Positions 1 to 8,746 are shown, counted from the first letter of the stretch. The stretch: 14,885 nt of DNA from Bacteroidaceae bacterium (GCA_017467745.1 JAFUKV010000162.1:1-14885), one strand, 5' to 3'. The notes: generated from the sequence alone by a model not told the origin. Numbers and translations: made by a program.

Positions 1-1211
1 CTAACGAATCGTTCTGGGAACCCTTGAAACCGGTGTTCGATAAATTCAAATTGAAATATTCTTACGGTATGGTTGGTTCCGACCAAATCGCAGGTAATGC
101 CGACCGTTTCTTCTTCTTGTCGGATATTAAAATGGCTTCTGACGGCTATCTCTGGGGTAAAGATTTCAATTCTAACTACGGACGGTTCTCTATCAACCGC
201 TACGCAAATACTGCCATTACTTGGGAAGAAGCATACAAACAAAACGCAGGTGTTGAATTCACCCTCTTCAAAATGGCCGACGTTCAATTGGAATACTTTA
301 CTGAAAAACGTAAACAGATTTACCAAGCGCGTGCACATATACCTGCTACAATGGGGTTAACCGCCAATATCTACGGTAACGTGGGTGAAGTTAAATCGAG
401 CGGTCTTGACGGATCTATCGACTTGAACCACCAATTCAACAACGACCTTTGGCTGACAGGACGTTTCAACTTTACATACGCTAAAAACGAAATCGTTGAA
501 AACGAAGAACCGCAATACCGTTACAGCTACTTGTCTAAGAAAGGTTACTCTACCGGACAGGCTTGGGGATACGTGGCAGAACGTTTGTTTATCGACGAAG
601 GCGACGTAGCCAACTCTCCGACGCAACAACTCGGTAACACGCCGCAAGCAGGGGATATCAAATATCGCGACATTAATGGCGACGGCGTTATCAACGATAA
701 CGACAAAATCGCTATCGGTTACTCTCAAACACCTGAATTGAACTACGGTTTCGGCCTTTCAGGAGGTTACAAGAATGTAGACGTATCATTCTTCTTCCAA
801 GGACAGGGACGCTGCTCGTTCTTTATGAATCCGAATTCTATCGCTCCGTTCACAGGCCGTCGCAACGCGTTGAAATACATCGCCGACGACCACTGGAACC
901 CCAACAACCCCGTAGCTCAGGCATTCTGGCCGCGCTTAACTGCATCCAGCAACGCCAACAACTACGAAAAATGGTCTACATGGTGGTTGCGCAACGGTAA
1001 ATTCCTCCGTCTGAAAACGGTAGAAGTAGGTTACACCTTCCCGAAAGAATGGATGAGAAAAGCGAAAATTCAAAACTTACGTCTCTATTTGACAGGTCAG
1101 AACCTGTTATGTTTCAGCGATTTCGACTTGTGGGATCCGGAAATGGGAGACAACGGTTTAGGATACCCGTTGCAACGAGTTTACAGTATTGGTGTTAACA
1201 TCAACTTCTAA
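1..1211 (+). CDS. SusC/RagA-type TonB-dependent outer-membrane transporter, C-terminal part
   Basis: This is the 3' part of a SusC-like transporter, which imports oligosaccharides across the outer membrane using TonB energy. The frame is open from base 3, reading NESFWEPLKPVFDKF, so the true start and the signal peptide, carboxypeptidase-like, plug and early barrel regions lie left of the window. About 402 codons remain. What is visible is typical of the SusC barrel: LKYSYGMVGSDQIAG near the beginning, alternating aromatic/polar beta strands, the acidic loop DINGDGVINDNDK (669-707), and an end in VNINF with the terminal aromatic residue expected for recognition by the BAM complex. SusD starts one base after the stop codon, so the two are very probably translationally coupled and form the usual SusCD lidded transporter. 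The substrate cannot be told from this fragment. Confidence 0.95.
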   Translation, partial: NESFWEPLKPVFDKFKLKYSYGMVGSDQIAGNADRFFFLSDIKMASDGYLWGKDFNSNYGRFSINRYANTAITWEEAYKQNAGVEFTLFKMADVQLEYFTEKRKQIYQARAHIPATMGLTANIYGNVGEVKSSGLDGSIDLNHQFNNDLWLTGRFNFTYAKNEIVENEEPQYRYSYLSKKGYSTGQAWGYVAERLFIDEGDVANSPTQQLGNTPQAGDIKYRDINGDGVINDNDKIAIGYSQTPELNYGFGLSGGYKNVDVSFFFQGQGRCSFFMNPNSIAPFTGRRNALKYIADDHWNPNNPVAQAFWPRLTASSNANNYEKWSTWWLRNGKFLRLKTVEVGYTFPKEWMRKAKIQNLRLYLTGQNLLCFSDFDLWDPEMGDNGLGYPLQRVYSIGVNINF

Positions 1212-1212
1212 A

Positions 1213-3231
1213 ATGAAAACCTTTATGAAAAAGATATCATTATATATAGTTTCGGCTCTGCTCTTTTTGGGCGGAACCAGCAGCTGCGATTATCTCGACA
1301 TTGTCCCCGATAATACTGTGGAAATAACCTCTATGTTCGAGAACCGGGACAAAGCATACGCCGCACTTTCTCAATGTTACTATTATGTGCCCGACCAACA
1401 ATTTTTTCACCAATCCATCAACATGGCGGGTGATGAGTTTGTAGGCCGCTTAGACTCGGAAGTTGCCAACAACAGAGGCTATACGCGCGGAACAAAATTG
1501 ATGCGGGGATGGCAAAATACCTCAGACCCCATTCTTTCTTTCTGGAACGGTGCGGGCGGTGCACGCTCATTATATCAAGGAATACGTTACTGCAACATTT
1601 TCCTTGAAAATATCAATGCCGTACCGAACATGACGGAAGAAGAAAAAGCCGACTGTATAGCTCAGGCAAAAATGTTAAAGGCTTATTATCATTTCTTCTT
1701 AATCCGCACATACGGCCCAATCGTCATAGCCGACAAGAACCTCGAAACCTCGGCCTCTGTTACCGACGTACGTCAGGAACGCAAACCGGTTGACGTTTGC
1801 TTCCAATATGTAGTAGACTTGATCGATAACGTACTTTATCAGAAAGACGCCGACGGCAACGTTGTAGCAGAACGCTCCGATTTGCCGGATATCCGCAGCA
1901 CTTCTCTTTTAGGACAGATAGACCGTATCGGCGCCAAAGCTATCAAAGCGCAAGTGCTTCTTTATGCAGCCAGCCCGTTGTTCAACGGAAACTCTGAATT
2001 TTACAGCAACTTTAAAGGTAAAAACGGAGAATTGCTGTTCAACATCGAATACGATAAAGAAAAATGGAAAAAAGCGCTGGACGCTATTGACGAAGCTATT
2101 ACTTATGCTGAATCAAAAGGCAAAAAGTTGTACAAATACGAAGGTTCTATAAAATCGTTCGACCAAGATGATTGGTATGGCGAAAACGGAGATGGCGTAG
2201 GCGCATCTGAAATTATCAAATACTGCTACAACAACCGTTTCTCTATCACTGATCCTTGGAATGACGAGTTGCTTTGGGGATACTCTGATGTAAACAACAG
2301 CGACGGAAAATTTTCCAGTGGAACCCAGATGAGAACTTTGGCTAGTCCCGGTACTGCATCGTTCGCTTATCAATGGGTAGGCGCATCATACCGGATGTTG
2401 GAACTATTCCATACTAAAAATGGCGTACCTATTGACGAAGACCGTACTTGGGATTATGAAAACCGCTTGGAATTGGTAACATTACCTAACGATACTTATC
2501 ATAAAGGTTATATCCAACCGGGCGAAACATCTGTAAGTTTAGTTCTTAACCGCGAACCGCGTTTCTACGCATGGATTGCTTTCGACCGCGGAATCTGGCG
2601 TACACACGATTTGAAAAATGACTTGAAAATGCGTTACGGCGAAATGCCCGGCGGACGTACCGCTTCACACGGTACAGACTACTACTGGACAGGTATTGCT
2701 ATCAAAAAATTGGTTCACCCCGAATCAAGTTCCGGAGCATGGCAACGTATCGTAAAATTCCCCTACCCCATGCTTCGTTTGGCAGACCTTTATTTAATGT
2801 ATGCTGAGGCTTACAACGAATACTACGGTCCCGACCAAAAAGTTTACGACAAATTGAACGCTATCCGCGAACGTGCCGGGTTGCCTAAAATAGAAGATGT
2901 ATGGAGCAATCCCAATATTGTTACCAGTGTAGGTAAGCATCTTACACAGGACGGTCTGCGCGAAATCATTCACAAAGAACGTCAGATAGAACTCTGTTTT
3001 GAAGGCGGACACCGCTATTTCGACATACTCCGTTGGAAACGTGCTAATGAATTTTTCACCTCTCCTGTTCAAGGATGGCAAGCACGCGAAGGTTCAACTC
3101 TCGAAACTTTCTATCAACTCACCACTTGGCAAACTCGCGAATGGCAAACCCCGAGAGACTATCTCTTCCCCATTCCTTTGACCGATATGGATAGAAATCC
3201 GAATTTGGTTCAAAACCCGGGATGGAAATAA
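1213..3231 (+). CDS. SusD/RagB-family glycan-binding outer-membrane lipoprotein
   Basis: This SusD-like lipoprotein (672 aa from this start) binds glycan at the cell surface and acts as the lid of the SusC transporter encoded just upstream. The N-terminus is a lipoprotein signal: basic start, hydrophobic run, then FLGGTSSC with the modified Cys at residue 25, followed by DYLDIVPDN, a common SusD opening. Further SusD signs are LIRTYGPIVIADKNL (TPR-like part), LRLADLYLMYAEAYNEYYG, and the C-terminal LREIIHKERQIELCFEGG followed by HRYFDILRWKRA. I chose ATG 1213, which gives a one-base gap from the SusC stop. ATG 1225 in the same frame also leaves a good signal peptide. An upstream TTG at 1189 inside susC would spoil the signal and is rejected. 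At about 670 aa it is at the long end for the family. Specificity is unknown. Confidence 0.96.
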   Translation: MKTFMKKISLYIVSALLFLGGTSSCDYLDIVPDNTVEITSMFENRDKAYAALSQCYYYVPDQQFFHQSINMAGDEFVGRLDSEVANNRGYTRGTKLMRGWQNTSDPILSFWNGAGGARSLYQGIRYCNIFLENINAVPNMTEEEKADCIAQAKMLKAYYHFFLIRTYGPIVIADKNLETSASVTDVRQERKPVDVCFQYVVDLIDNVLYQKDADGNVVAERSDLPDIRSTSLLGQIDRIGAKAIKAQVLLYAASPLFNGNSEFYSNFKGKNGELLFNIEYDKEKWKKALDAIDEAITYAESKGKKLYKYEGSIKSFDQDDWYGENGDGVGASEIIKYCYNNRFSITDPWNDELLWGYSDVNNSDGKFSSGTQMRTLASPGTASFAYQWVGASYRMLELFHTKNGVPIDEDRTWDYENRLELVTLPNDTYHKGYIQPGETSVSLVLNREPRFYAWIAFDRGIWRTHDLKNDLKMRYGEMPGGRTASHGTDYYWTGIAIKKLVHPESSSGAWQRIVKFPYPMLRLADLYLMYAEAYNEYYGPDQKVYDKLNAIRERAGLPKIEDVWSNPNIVTSVGKHLTQDGLREIIHKERQIELCFEGGHRYFDILRWKRANEFFTSPVQGWQAREGSTLETFYQLTTWQTREWQTPRDYLFPIPLTDMDRNPNLVQNPGWK

Positions 3232-3257
3232 TGTCTAATCTTGAAAACTGAGAAATT

Positions 3258-4592
3258 ATGAAACTAATAAATAAATTATCTGTAATGCTCGCAGCTACCG
3301 CTTTCTTGGCGGTAGGTTGCGACGACGACAACGATAACAATGGCGGCGGCGCATCTGCTCCTGCACAGATAACCAATGTAACGTTTACTCCTCAACCGGG
3401 CGGCGGTTACTTTCTGTACACATATCCGGACGATGAAAACTTCTTGTACACCCGGGCTGAATATATTATAGACTCAGGAGAAAAAATCTCTAAAACTACC
3501 AGCTGTTACTTAGATACGCTCTTTATAGAAGGTTTCGGATCGGTAAAAGAATATCAAGTAAAAATCTATTCGGTCGGTCGCAACAACGCAACCTCCGAAC
3601 CGGTTATCATGAATGTTACTCCGTTACCTACTGCTACCGAAACGATTTTGAATACAGTACAAATCAAATCGGGTTTCTCTTCTATTATAGCTGAATGGGA
3701 AAATGAAACGGAAGCAAAGATTACGGCTTACATCACCATCTCGATAGACGGAAGAGAAGCTACCAAAGTACAGTCTTCAAATTTAAAGAAAGATCAATTC
3801 TCCATTGAAAACCTTGAAGGCAGAAGCTATAAAGTTACTGCTCGTTTGGAAGACAACTACGGAAACTCATCTTCTGTAAGAGATTTAGGAGAAATCACCC
3901 CAAAAGAAGACTACGAACTGGAAAAAGACAAATGGTCATTCCTAAGCGACGCTTTACTTTACGGAAACAAATGGGATAAATCTGAAAAAGACGAAACCAA
4001 ACAAAAGCCGTATGCCGAATATCAAGACACTTGGACATACGACTCTTTGAGAAATGCAGCCGCTTCATATTTCGAAGGTCGAGTAGAAAAACTATTCAAC
4101 GGAGAAACGGATAATGCTGATTTATTGAATCTCGACTATTGTCATACAGGCCCGCTATCCTTCCCGTTCTCTTATTTCTTCGATTTGGGCGAAACCGTTC
4201 AAGCCTCTCGTGTACGAGTATGGCAACGCGATTACGGAGGACAATTCTGGGGCGGACAAAACTGCAAAACTTTCGAACTATACATTAGCGATGACGCCGA
4301 TGCAACCGATGGTATTACCGGATGGGAATATGTAGGACGTTATACGATCACTAAACCTTCGGATAATACGCTTGCAAATCTTGCTGCACGAGAAGGCCAC
4401 GAATTCCTTCTGTACCCTGACGATCCTCGCTTCACCAAACCTTTCCGGTATTTCCGCTACAAAATGTGCGTACCGTTTGTAAGTTCAATGACTTCTATTT
4501 GTACATCTGAAATTACATTATACGGAAATACCGGCGGAAACCAGCCGTATGCACCCTCGGTAACTCCCGAAGCGACAACTCCGACAGAATAA
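3258..4592 (+). CDS. PUL surface lipoprotein with DUF4959-DUF5126-DUF5000-like architecture
   Basis: This 444 aa lipoprotein is probably a surface glycan-binding protein. The signal peptide ends AFLAVGC with lipidated Cys21. The next residues, DDDNDNN, are a strong acidic surface-export signal of the Bacteroidota type, followed by a Gly/Ala linker. Residues about 35-122 and 123-217 look like two Ig/FN3-like beta domains (DUF4959 then DUF5126). Residues about 270-423 look like DUF5000, a discoidin (F5/8 type C)-like fold: FFDLG, then VRVWQRD, GWEYVGRY, FRYFRY and the closing SEITLYG. The tail is rich in Thr and Pro. It lies 26 bases after susD and 25 before the next lipoprotein, so it belongs to the same operon. 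No catalytic motif was seen. Domain names come from remembered family patterns, not a search. Confidence 0.85.
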   Translation: MKLINKLSVMLAATAFLAVGCDDDNDNNGGGASAPAQITNVTFTPQPGGGYFLYTYPDDENFLYTRAEYIIDSGEKISKTTSCYLDTLFIEGFGSVKEYQVKIYSVGRNNATSEPVIMNVTPLPTATETILNTVQIKSGFSSIIAEWENETEAKITAYITISIDGREATKVQSSNLKKDQFSIENLEGRSYKVTARLEDNYGNSSSVRDLGEITPKEDYELEKDKWSFLSDALLYGNKWDKSEKDETKQKPYAEYQDTWTYDSLRNAAASYFEGRVEKLFNGETDNADLLNLDYCHTGPLSFPFSYFFDLGETVQASRVRVWQRDYGGQFWGGQNCKTFELYISDDADATDGITGWEYVGRYTITKPSDNTLANLAAREGHEFLLYPDDPRFTKPFRYFRYKMCVPFVSSMTSICTSEITLYGNTGGNQPYAPSVTPEATTPTE

Positions 4593-4617
4593 GAATCTGA
4601 GTAATAACCGAAAAAGA

Positions 4618-6030
4618 ATGAATGTTATGAAAATAAATAAACTACTATTATTAAGCGTTTTGCCAGCTCTCGGTATTCTCAGCAGTTGCGAGGATATGGA
4701 CGAAAACTACAAAGACTATACCACCGAAGTCGTATTTTCCGGAAAAATAACGAATCTGAAATCCCTAATCGGATATCAAAGCGTTATCTTGTATTGGGAC
4801 AATCCGATAGACCAACGATCAAAAGGTATCGAGATAGAATGTATCGGGGCTGACACTACAGTATTCAAATATGATTTGACTGAACTGAACTCCAACAGCA
4901 ACGACTTAGAAGTTTACAAAGCAGACTCTGTACGTATTAAAGGATTAACAGAAGGAACTGGATATGACTTTACTGTTTACTCTACTGATGCTTACGGAAA
5001 CCGTTCGATAGCCGTATCAACTACCGTCTTGCCTTTGTCGTCAAGTGCGGTAGAAAGTATCATTCCCCCTACTTGCGCAACAGGAATCGATGCAGACGGA
5101 AATACAGCGCTGAATTTTACGAACATCTCTACAATGTCTATCCGCTTTGCCGGAAAAATCGTTTATCAGATATTCGATGAAAACGGAAACGCTATCTCCG
5201 ATCAACTGACAGAGACCGTTGAAGTAGGCGATTCTAAAAAAGGAACTCGTTATACTGAATGGTTGGTAAGCTATCCCGGACTAAACGTTAATACTCCATA
5301 CACCGTTAAATTCAAAACAGATGTTTGGCCGCTATCCGGAACGTCCATCACAGAAGACATCATAACGATGGAATCGGAAGCCAAAATTACATATCGTATC
5401 AATAACTTGTCGAATTTATCATATACGGCAGGAAAAGACTATGTTATTCTGAAATGGGGACAGACAAAGAACGCTTTGACAAAAAACATCGTCATCACAT
5501 ACGGAGATCAAACAATTACACATCCGTATGACATTAGCAAAACTACCGATGAAGAAAAAATAGTTTTAACCGAAAATAACGCGGTAACATTTACTCTGGC
5601 TCGGGAAGATGCAGACGGACTTTTGTCAAGAACTTCAACCATCAACGCAACTCCGATTACGCAAGCATTTGTAGATGCTATATCCGACCCGAAAATGGAA
5701 CAAAGCGAAAATGTGTTAGGCCAACCTGAACTGAAATTCTCGAAAGTAGGTAATAGCAGCCAATATAATTTAGTAGCTACCGATAATATGTCGGAATTCA
5801 CCTACGAAGTTACTGAAGCTGACGGTACTCCTGTTCCGGGTATGAGCGGTACATTAAATATTTCATCTACCATCCAAGAATTTATCCTGCCTGCATCAAC
5901 ACTTGAAAGGGGTAAAGATTATAAGATAACATACTCTTTCGACTGTTATCCGAAAGTATCAGGAAAAGTTTCATTAGACGTATTTACAGTAACACGTACA
6001 AAAGACATTAATTTTGAAACAGTAGAATAA
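4618..6030 (+). CDS. DUF4998-type PUL lipoprotein with apparent A-B-A-B domain repeat
   Basis: This 470 aa lipoprotein is the last gene of the PUL operon. The signal peptide ends GILSSC (Cys24) and is followed by the acidic run EDMDENY, which predicts surface display. The start could be ATG 4618 or ATG 4627 in the same frame; both leave a good signal. The next part, about residues 38-138, resembles the DUF4998 family (SGKITNL, SVILYW, YDFTVYSTDAYGNRS). A second stretch, residues 258-347, repeats this pattern (INNLSNL, YVILKW, VTFTLAREDADGLLSRT). The segments after each, residues 145-252 and 350-460, also resemble each other (NTPYTVKFKTDVWPLSG against GKDYKITYSFDCYPKVSG). It may extend or arm the surface glycan-binding complex. 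No enzyme motif is visible, and the exact role is not known. Confidence 0.82.
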   Translation: MNVMKINKLLLLSVLPALGILSSCEDMDENYKDYTTEVVFSGKITNLKSLIGYQSVILYWDNPIDQRSKGIEIECIGADTTVFKYDLTELNSNSNDLEVYKADSVRIKGLTEGTGYDFTVYSTDAYGNRSIAVSTTVLPLSSSAVESIIPPTCATGIDADGNTALNFTNISTMSIRFAGKIVYQIFDENGNAISDQLTETVEVGDSKKGTRYTEWLVSYPGLNVNTPYTVKFKTDVWPLSGTSITEDIITMESEAKITYRINNLSNLSYTAGKDYVILKWGQTKNALTKNIVITYGDQTITHPYDISKTTDEEKIVLTENNAVTFTLAREDADGLLSRTSTINATPITQAFVDAISDPKMEQSENVLGQPELKFSKVGNSSQYNLVATDNMSEFTYEVTEADGTPVPGMSGTLNISSTIQEFILPASTLERGKDYKITYSFDCYPKVSGKVSLDVFTVTRTKDINFETVE

Positions 6031-6050
6031 GTATTGTCTCTCTCTAATTA

Positions 6051-6087
6051 AAAAAGGTATGTTTAACGTTGTTAGACATACCTTTTT
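6051..6087 (+). terminator. intrinsic terminator of the PUL operon
   Basis: A hairpin lies 20 bases after the last PUL gene. Left arm 6051-6067 (AAAAAGGTATGTTTAAC) pairs with right arm 6071-6087 over 17 pairs, with one G-U pair and a three-base loop (opening to five if the last pair is frayed). The right arm ends in a run of T, as expected of a rho-independent terminator on this strand. The A-rich left end also allows activity on the minus strand. Confidence 0.85.
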
Positions 6088-6659
6088 CTTACATCCGATT
6101 GCAGAAAAACATCTTTAAAATTTCATCTCTCAATTAGAAAATTTTCTTTATCCTCTGTTTCCCCGACAAAAATTCCAGCATGCCTCCACACCATCAAAAG
6201 GCTATTTATTCTTTATAGAACAAGCTATTCCCCCCAATTTTATTCAACGAAATATACGGATATATACAAAAAATCGACCGTTCAACCGATAATATCATAC
6301 TTCTTTCAAATAATATCTCTCACGGAATACCATATACCCGAAAAAGAAATAAAAAGGATTTTGAGAAGAAACAAAAACCAAATACAGTTTTCGTATAAAA
6401 GGTATATAAATTCTGCTCGATTATCCTACTATACAAGACAAATGCGGAAACCGATCCCGTCAAAATAAATTGTGTTTTTTCTCTACGTTTTCTTAGAAAA
6501 ACTGAACAGAGAACGTCTATAACCGGCGCAATATTGAAAATATTCTATAAACTTTCACATACAAAGCAAACGTTTTCTGTTGCTTCTCAAAAGCCGGAAT
6601 CAAAAATCTTCTTGTACTGAGTATTGGGCAAAGAAATAATTTTAGTGCATCCATAAACA
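6088..6659. other. AT-rich gene-free stretch between two facing terminators
   Basis: About 570 bases without a credible gene on either strand. The longest open frames are a few dozen codons and have no family resemblance. I see no tRNA-like fold, repeat array, insertion sequence end or recombination site, and no convincing TAnnTTTG promoter driving an RNA. It could be simple spacer between convergent transcripts, a decayed gene, or it could hide a small RNA that cannot be recognised by eye. Confidence 0.6.
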
Positions 6660-6693
6660 AAAAAGGTTGTCCGGAAAACCGGACAACCTTTTT
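6660..6693 (-). terminator. intrinsic terminator of the OmpA-TPR lipoprotein gene
   Basis: A perfect 15-bp hairpin, arms 6660-6674 (AAAAAGGTTGTCCGG) and 6679-6693, with an AAAA loop on the + strand. Read on the minus strand it comes 23 bases after the stop of the lipoprotein gene and ends in a T run continuing TTTTTGTTTATGG. Its T run on the + strand means it could also stop transcription from the left. Confidence 0.9.
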
Positions 6694-6715
6694 AATATAG
6701 TTAGATTAGAATGCT

Positions 6716-8389
6716 TTATTTCGCAACAGAAGAGATATCGAATTTTGCAAATTCAAGATCTGAGGCTGCCATTGCTGCCATTGAAGGATCTAATTTGATT
6801 GATTCTTTTAAGTTACTCAAAACTCCTGCGGCGTTGTTGGTACGAGCCGACAACACAGCTTTCAAATAAGCGGTAGTAGCATCCGGATTTTGAATAGAAG
6901 CTAATGTATTCTTAGCTTTATTATAATCCTTAGCCAAGATTTGAGCCAAAGCAGCATTATTAGTACTTGCATTGCTGAAAGAATTAACGGCTTTTGTATA
7001 TTCACCTTTCTTAGCATAGAGAGAACCCATAGCAGCACCTAATTCAGGAGCGCCGGCAGCACGACCGAAAGCCTGTTCTGCGGCAGCTACATCGTTTTTA
7101 GCCAATGAAACCAAACCTAAGTTCAATTGAGTTTCAGGAGCAGAAGGATTCAATCTATTAGCTTTTTGGAACCATGAAGTAGCGTCAGCAATTTTACCTT
7201 GCGCCAAATTGATAGCGCCGATATTGTTATATGCACGGAAATCGTTCGGATAAATTTCGACAGCTTTATTATAGATAGCTAATTTTTGAGCATCGGTGTT
7301 TACCAAAGTAGCGGCGTAAAGCAACTCTTCTACATTTAATTCTTTGGGGTTAGATGATGCCAATTTAGAAATTTCTTCGTCTGATTTACCAATCAAATTG
7401 ATAGTTGCCGTGATTCTTGAAGCACGTAATTTCGGAAGAATTTCTTCTGCCAACACTTTGAAAGTAGCTGACATATTTTTAATTTCTCTTTCTCTTTCTT
7501 CCGGATCTTTATACATAGACAATACGCGAAGAATCAATTCTTTGTCTTGAATATTTGATTTTTCAACCAATTCTTGGAAACCAGCCCAGTCTTCTGCGGT
7601 AAATTCACCTTCGATATCTGCGTTGATATTATCTTTTTTCAGTTGTTTAGTCAAGAACTTGGTTGTATTGTTTTCACGTTGTTCGGCCAATTTGGTATTC
7701 AAATCTAAACCTCCATCAGGAGAAGCATAAGAAGAAATATTTACACCTACAATTTCTTTGTTTTCTGCTTCATTAGCTTTTATCAATTCAGATTGAAGGT
7801 CTTTCATTTCTTGTGAATTCAATTCGCTGGAACGAAGGTTAGCCTGTTGAATAAGGAACAAGATATTAGCTTTATAATTTTCTTTGATAATACGTTGGAA
7901 TTTATCCGGCGCGATAGACGGAGTAGAAGTTCCGCATAATTCAGCAGTAGCGATTACGCCTTCTGCAATTTTTACGCGAGGCAAATCATACGTTTTACTT
8001 CCTTTCTTTACTTGGAAAGCAAGATAAAGGTCTGATTTTCTCATTGCGGGTATATATTTGAATGAAGTTTTCATCGTAATATTTCCACCCATTTTGTAAG
8101 AAATCGCTTGATTGTTTCCTTCTACTTTTTCGCCTTGATAAACGAACGGAGCAGCAGCGGTTTCGCCTCCTTCATATACAAGATACGGAGTAACTGTTAC
8201 AACAGCTTTTTTGTTAAAATACTTAGCAGGAAACTTTCCTGTAATAGTAGCAGGTACTTCACCTCCTACAACTTCCAACGGATTAGGATTTACAGTGAAA
8301 TAATCTGCTGATAAAGGACCCATTTTTTTACAGCCGGTAAAAATTACCAACAGGGCCATCAGTAACGGTAAATAAAGTTTTTTACTCAT
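6716..8389 (-). CDS. lipoprotein with OmpA-like segment and TPR repeats
   Basis: This 557 aa lipoprotein has a signal peptide ending VIFTGC (Cys20). The following residues are KKMGPL, so the acidic surface-export signal seen in the PUL lipoproteins is missing, which suggests it faces the periplasm. Residues about 25-150 form a beta-rich N-terminal region. Residues about 213-335 look like a degenerate OmpA-like domain: VGVNISSYASPDG, then NTKLAEQRENNTTKFL, where R238 matches the conserved OmpA-family arginine while the usual GHTD motif is replaced by YASPDG. Residues about 355-540 carry TPR-like helix pairs, for example AYNNIGAINLAQGKIADATS. It stands alone, with its own promoter and terminator. 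A cell-envelope scaffold role is inferred. It may match TPR-containing immunoreactive antigens of Porphyromonas, but I cannot confirm this here. Confidence 0.85.
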   Translation of the reverse strand: MSKKLYLPLLMALLVIFTGCKKMGPLSADYFTVNPNPLEVVGGEVPATITGKFPAKYFNKKAVVTVTPYLVYEGGETAAAPFVYQGEKVEGNNQAISYKMGGNITMKTSFKYIPAMRKSDLYLAFQVKKGSKTYDLPRVKIAEGVIATAELCGTSTPSIAPDKFQRIIKENYKANILFLIQQANLRSSELNSQEMKDLQSELIKANEAENKEIVGVNISSYASPDGGLDLNTKLAEQRENNTTKFLTKQLKKDNINADIEGEFTAEDWAGFQELVEKSNIQDKELILRVLSMYKDPEEREREIKNMSATFKVLAEEILPKLRASRITATINLIGKSDEEISKLASSNPKELNVEELLYAATLVNTDAQKLAIYNKAVEIYPNDFRAYNNIGAINLAQGKIADATSWFQKANRLNPSAPETQLNLGLVSLAKNDVAAAEQAFGRAAGAPELGAAMGSLYAKKGEYTKAVNSFSNASTNNAALAQILAKDYNKAKNTLASIQNPDATTAYLKAVLSARTNNAAGVLSNLKESIKLDPSMAAMAASDLEFAKFDISSVAK

Positions 8390-8746
8390 AACTAAGTTGT
8401 TTATTTTGGTTATACTTCTTTGTTTTCAATAACTTTGCGGCAAAAGTAATACTATATTTTTAATTTAGTACCTAAATATATAAAAAATAAGTACGTTTTT
8501 TCGCTAAATAAAGAATATTTATACGTTCAAAAGTTCAAAGATAATTAATTATCTAATCAATAAAAACTTAAAGGCTCTTTTTTGTTAAAAAACACCGAAC
8601 AAAAACATGTATTTTCTCATTGTATTTTGTTCTTTTTTACATTCCAGCACAGAATATGTTCAAAATAGCACCTTTCATAAAAATTTATTTTCGAAATCTA
8701 CTATACCATTATATTATATAGCTAAAATTCAGAATCGACAGAAAAT
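8390..8746. other. AT-rich intergenic region upstream of the lipoprotein gene and downstream of xerD
   Basis: This stretch of 357 bases holds the promoter of the minus-strand lipoprotein gene near 8441. The rest is very AT-rich without an open frame of note. A weak inverted repeat (arms 8597-8604 and 8625-8632, GAACAAAA/TTTTGTTC) has A/T tracts on both sides and could act as a poor terminator for xerD, about 115 bases past its stop. No tRNA, repeat array or small gene was recognised. Confidence 0.55.
8441..8448 (-). promoter_or_regulatory. Bacteroidota-type -7 element of the OmpA-TPR lipoprotein gene
   Basis: On the minus strand the sequence reads TACTTTTG followed by CCGC, an exact match to the TAnnTTTG -7 consensus used by the Bacteroidota primary sigma factor. 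Transcription should begin a few bases downstream, giving a leader of about 45 bases before the ATG at 8389. No clear TTTG -33 element is seen at the expected distance. Confidence 0.65.

Noticed and set aside
357..728. 123-codon open frame on the - strand inside susC
   Set aside because: Shadow of the SusC coding frame; no start context or recognisable domain.
1189..1212. Earlier TTG start for SusD inside susC
   Set aside because: It would put polar residues before the lipoprotein signal; ATG 1213, or 1225, gives a normal signal peptide.
6088..6659. A hidden small gene in the PUL-distal gap
   Set aside because: Start codons found are followed by stops within a few to about twenty codons, with no supporting promoter or family match.
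8597..8632. Inverted repeat as a xerD terminator
   Set aside because: Only eight pairs of AT-rich stem, far from the stop codon; too weak to call as a separate feature.
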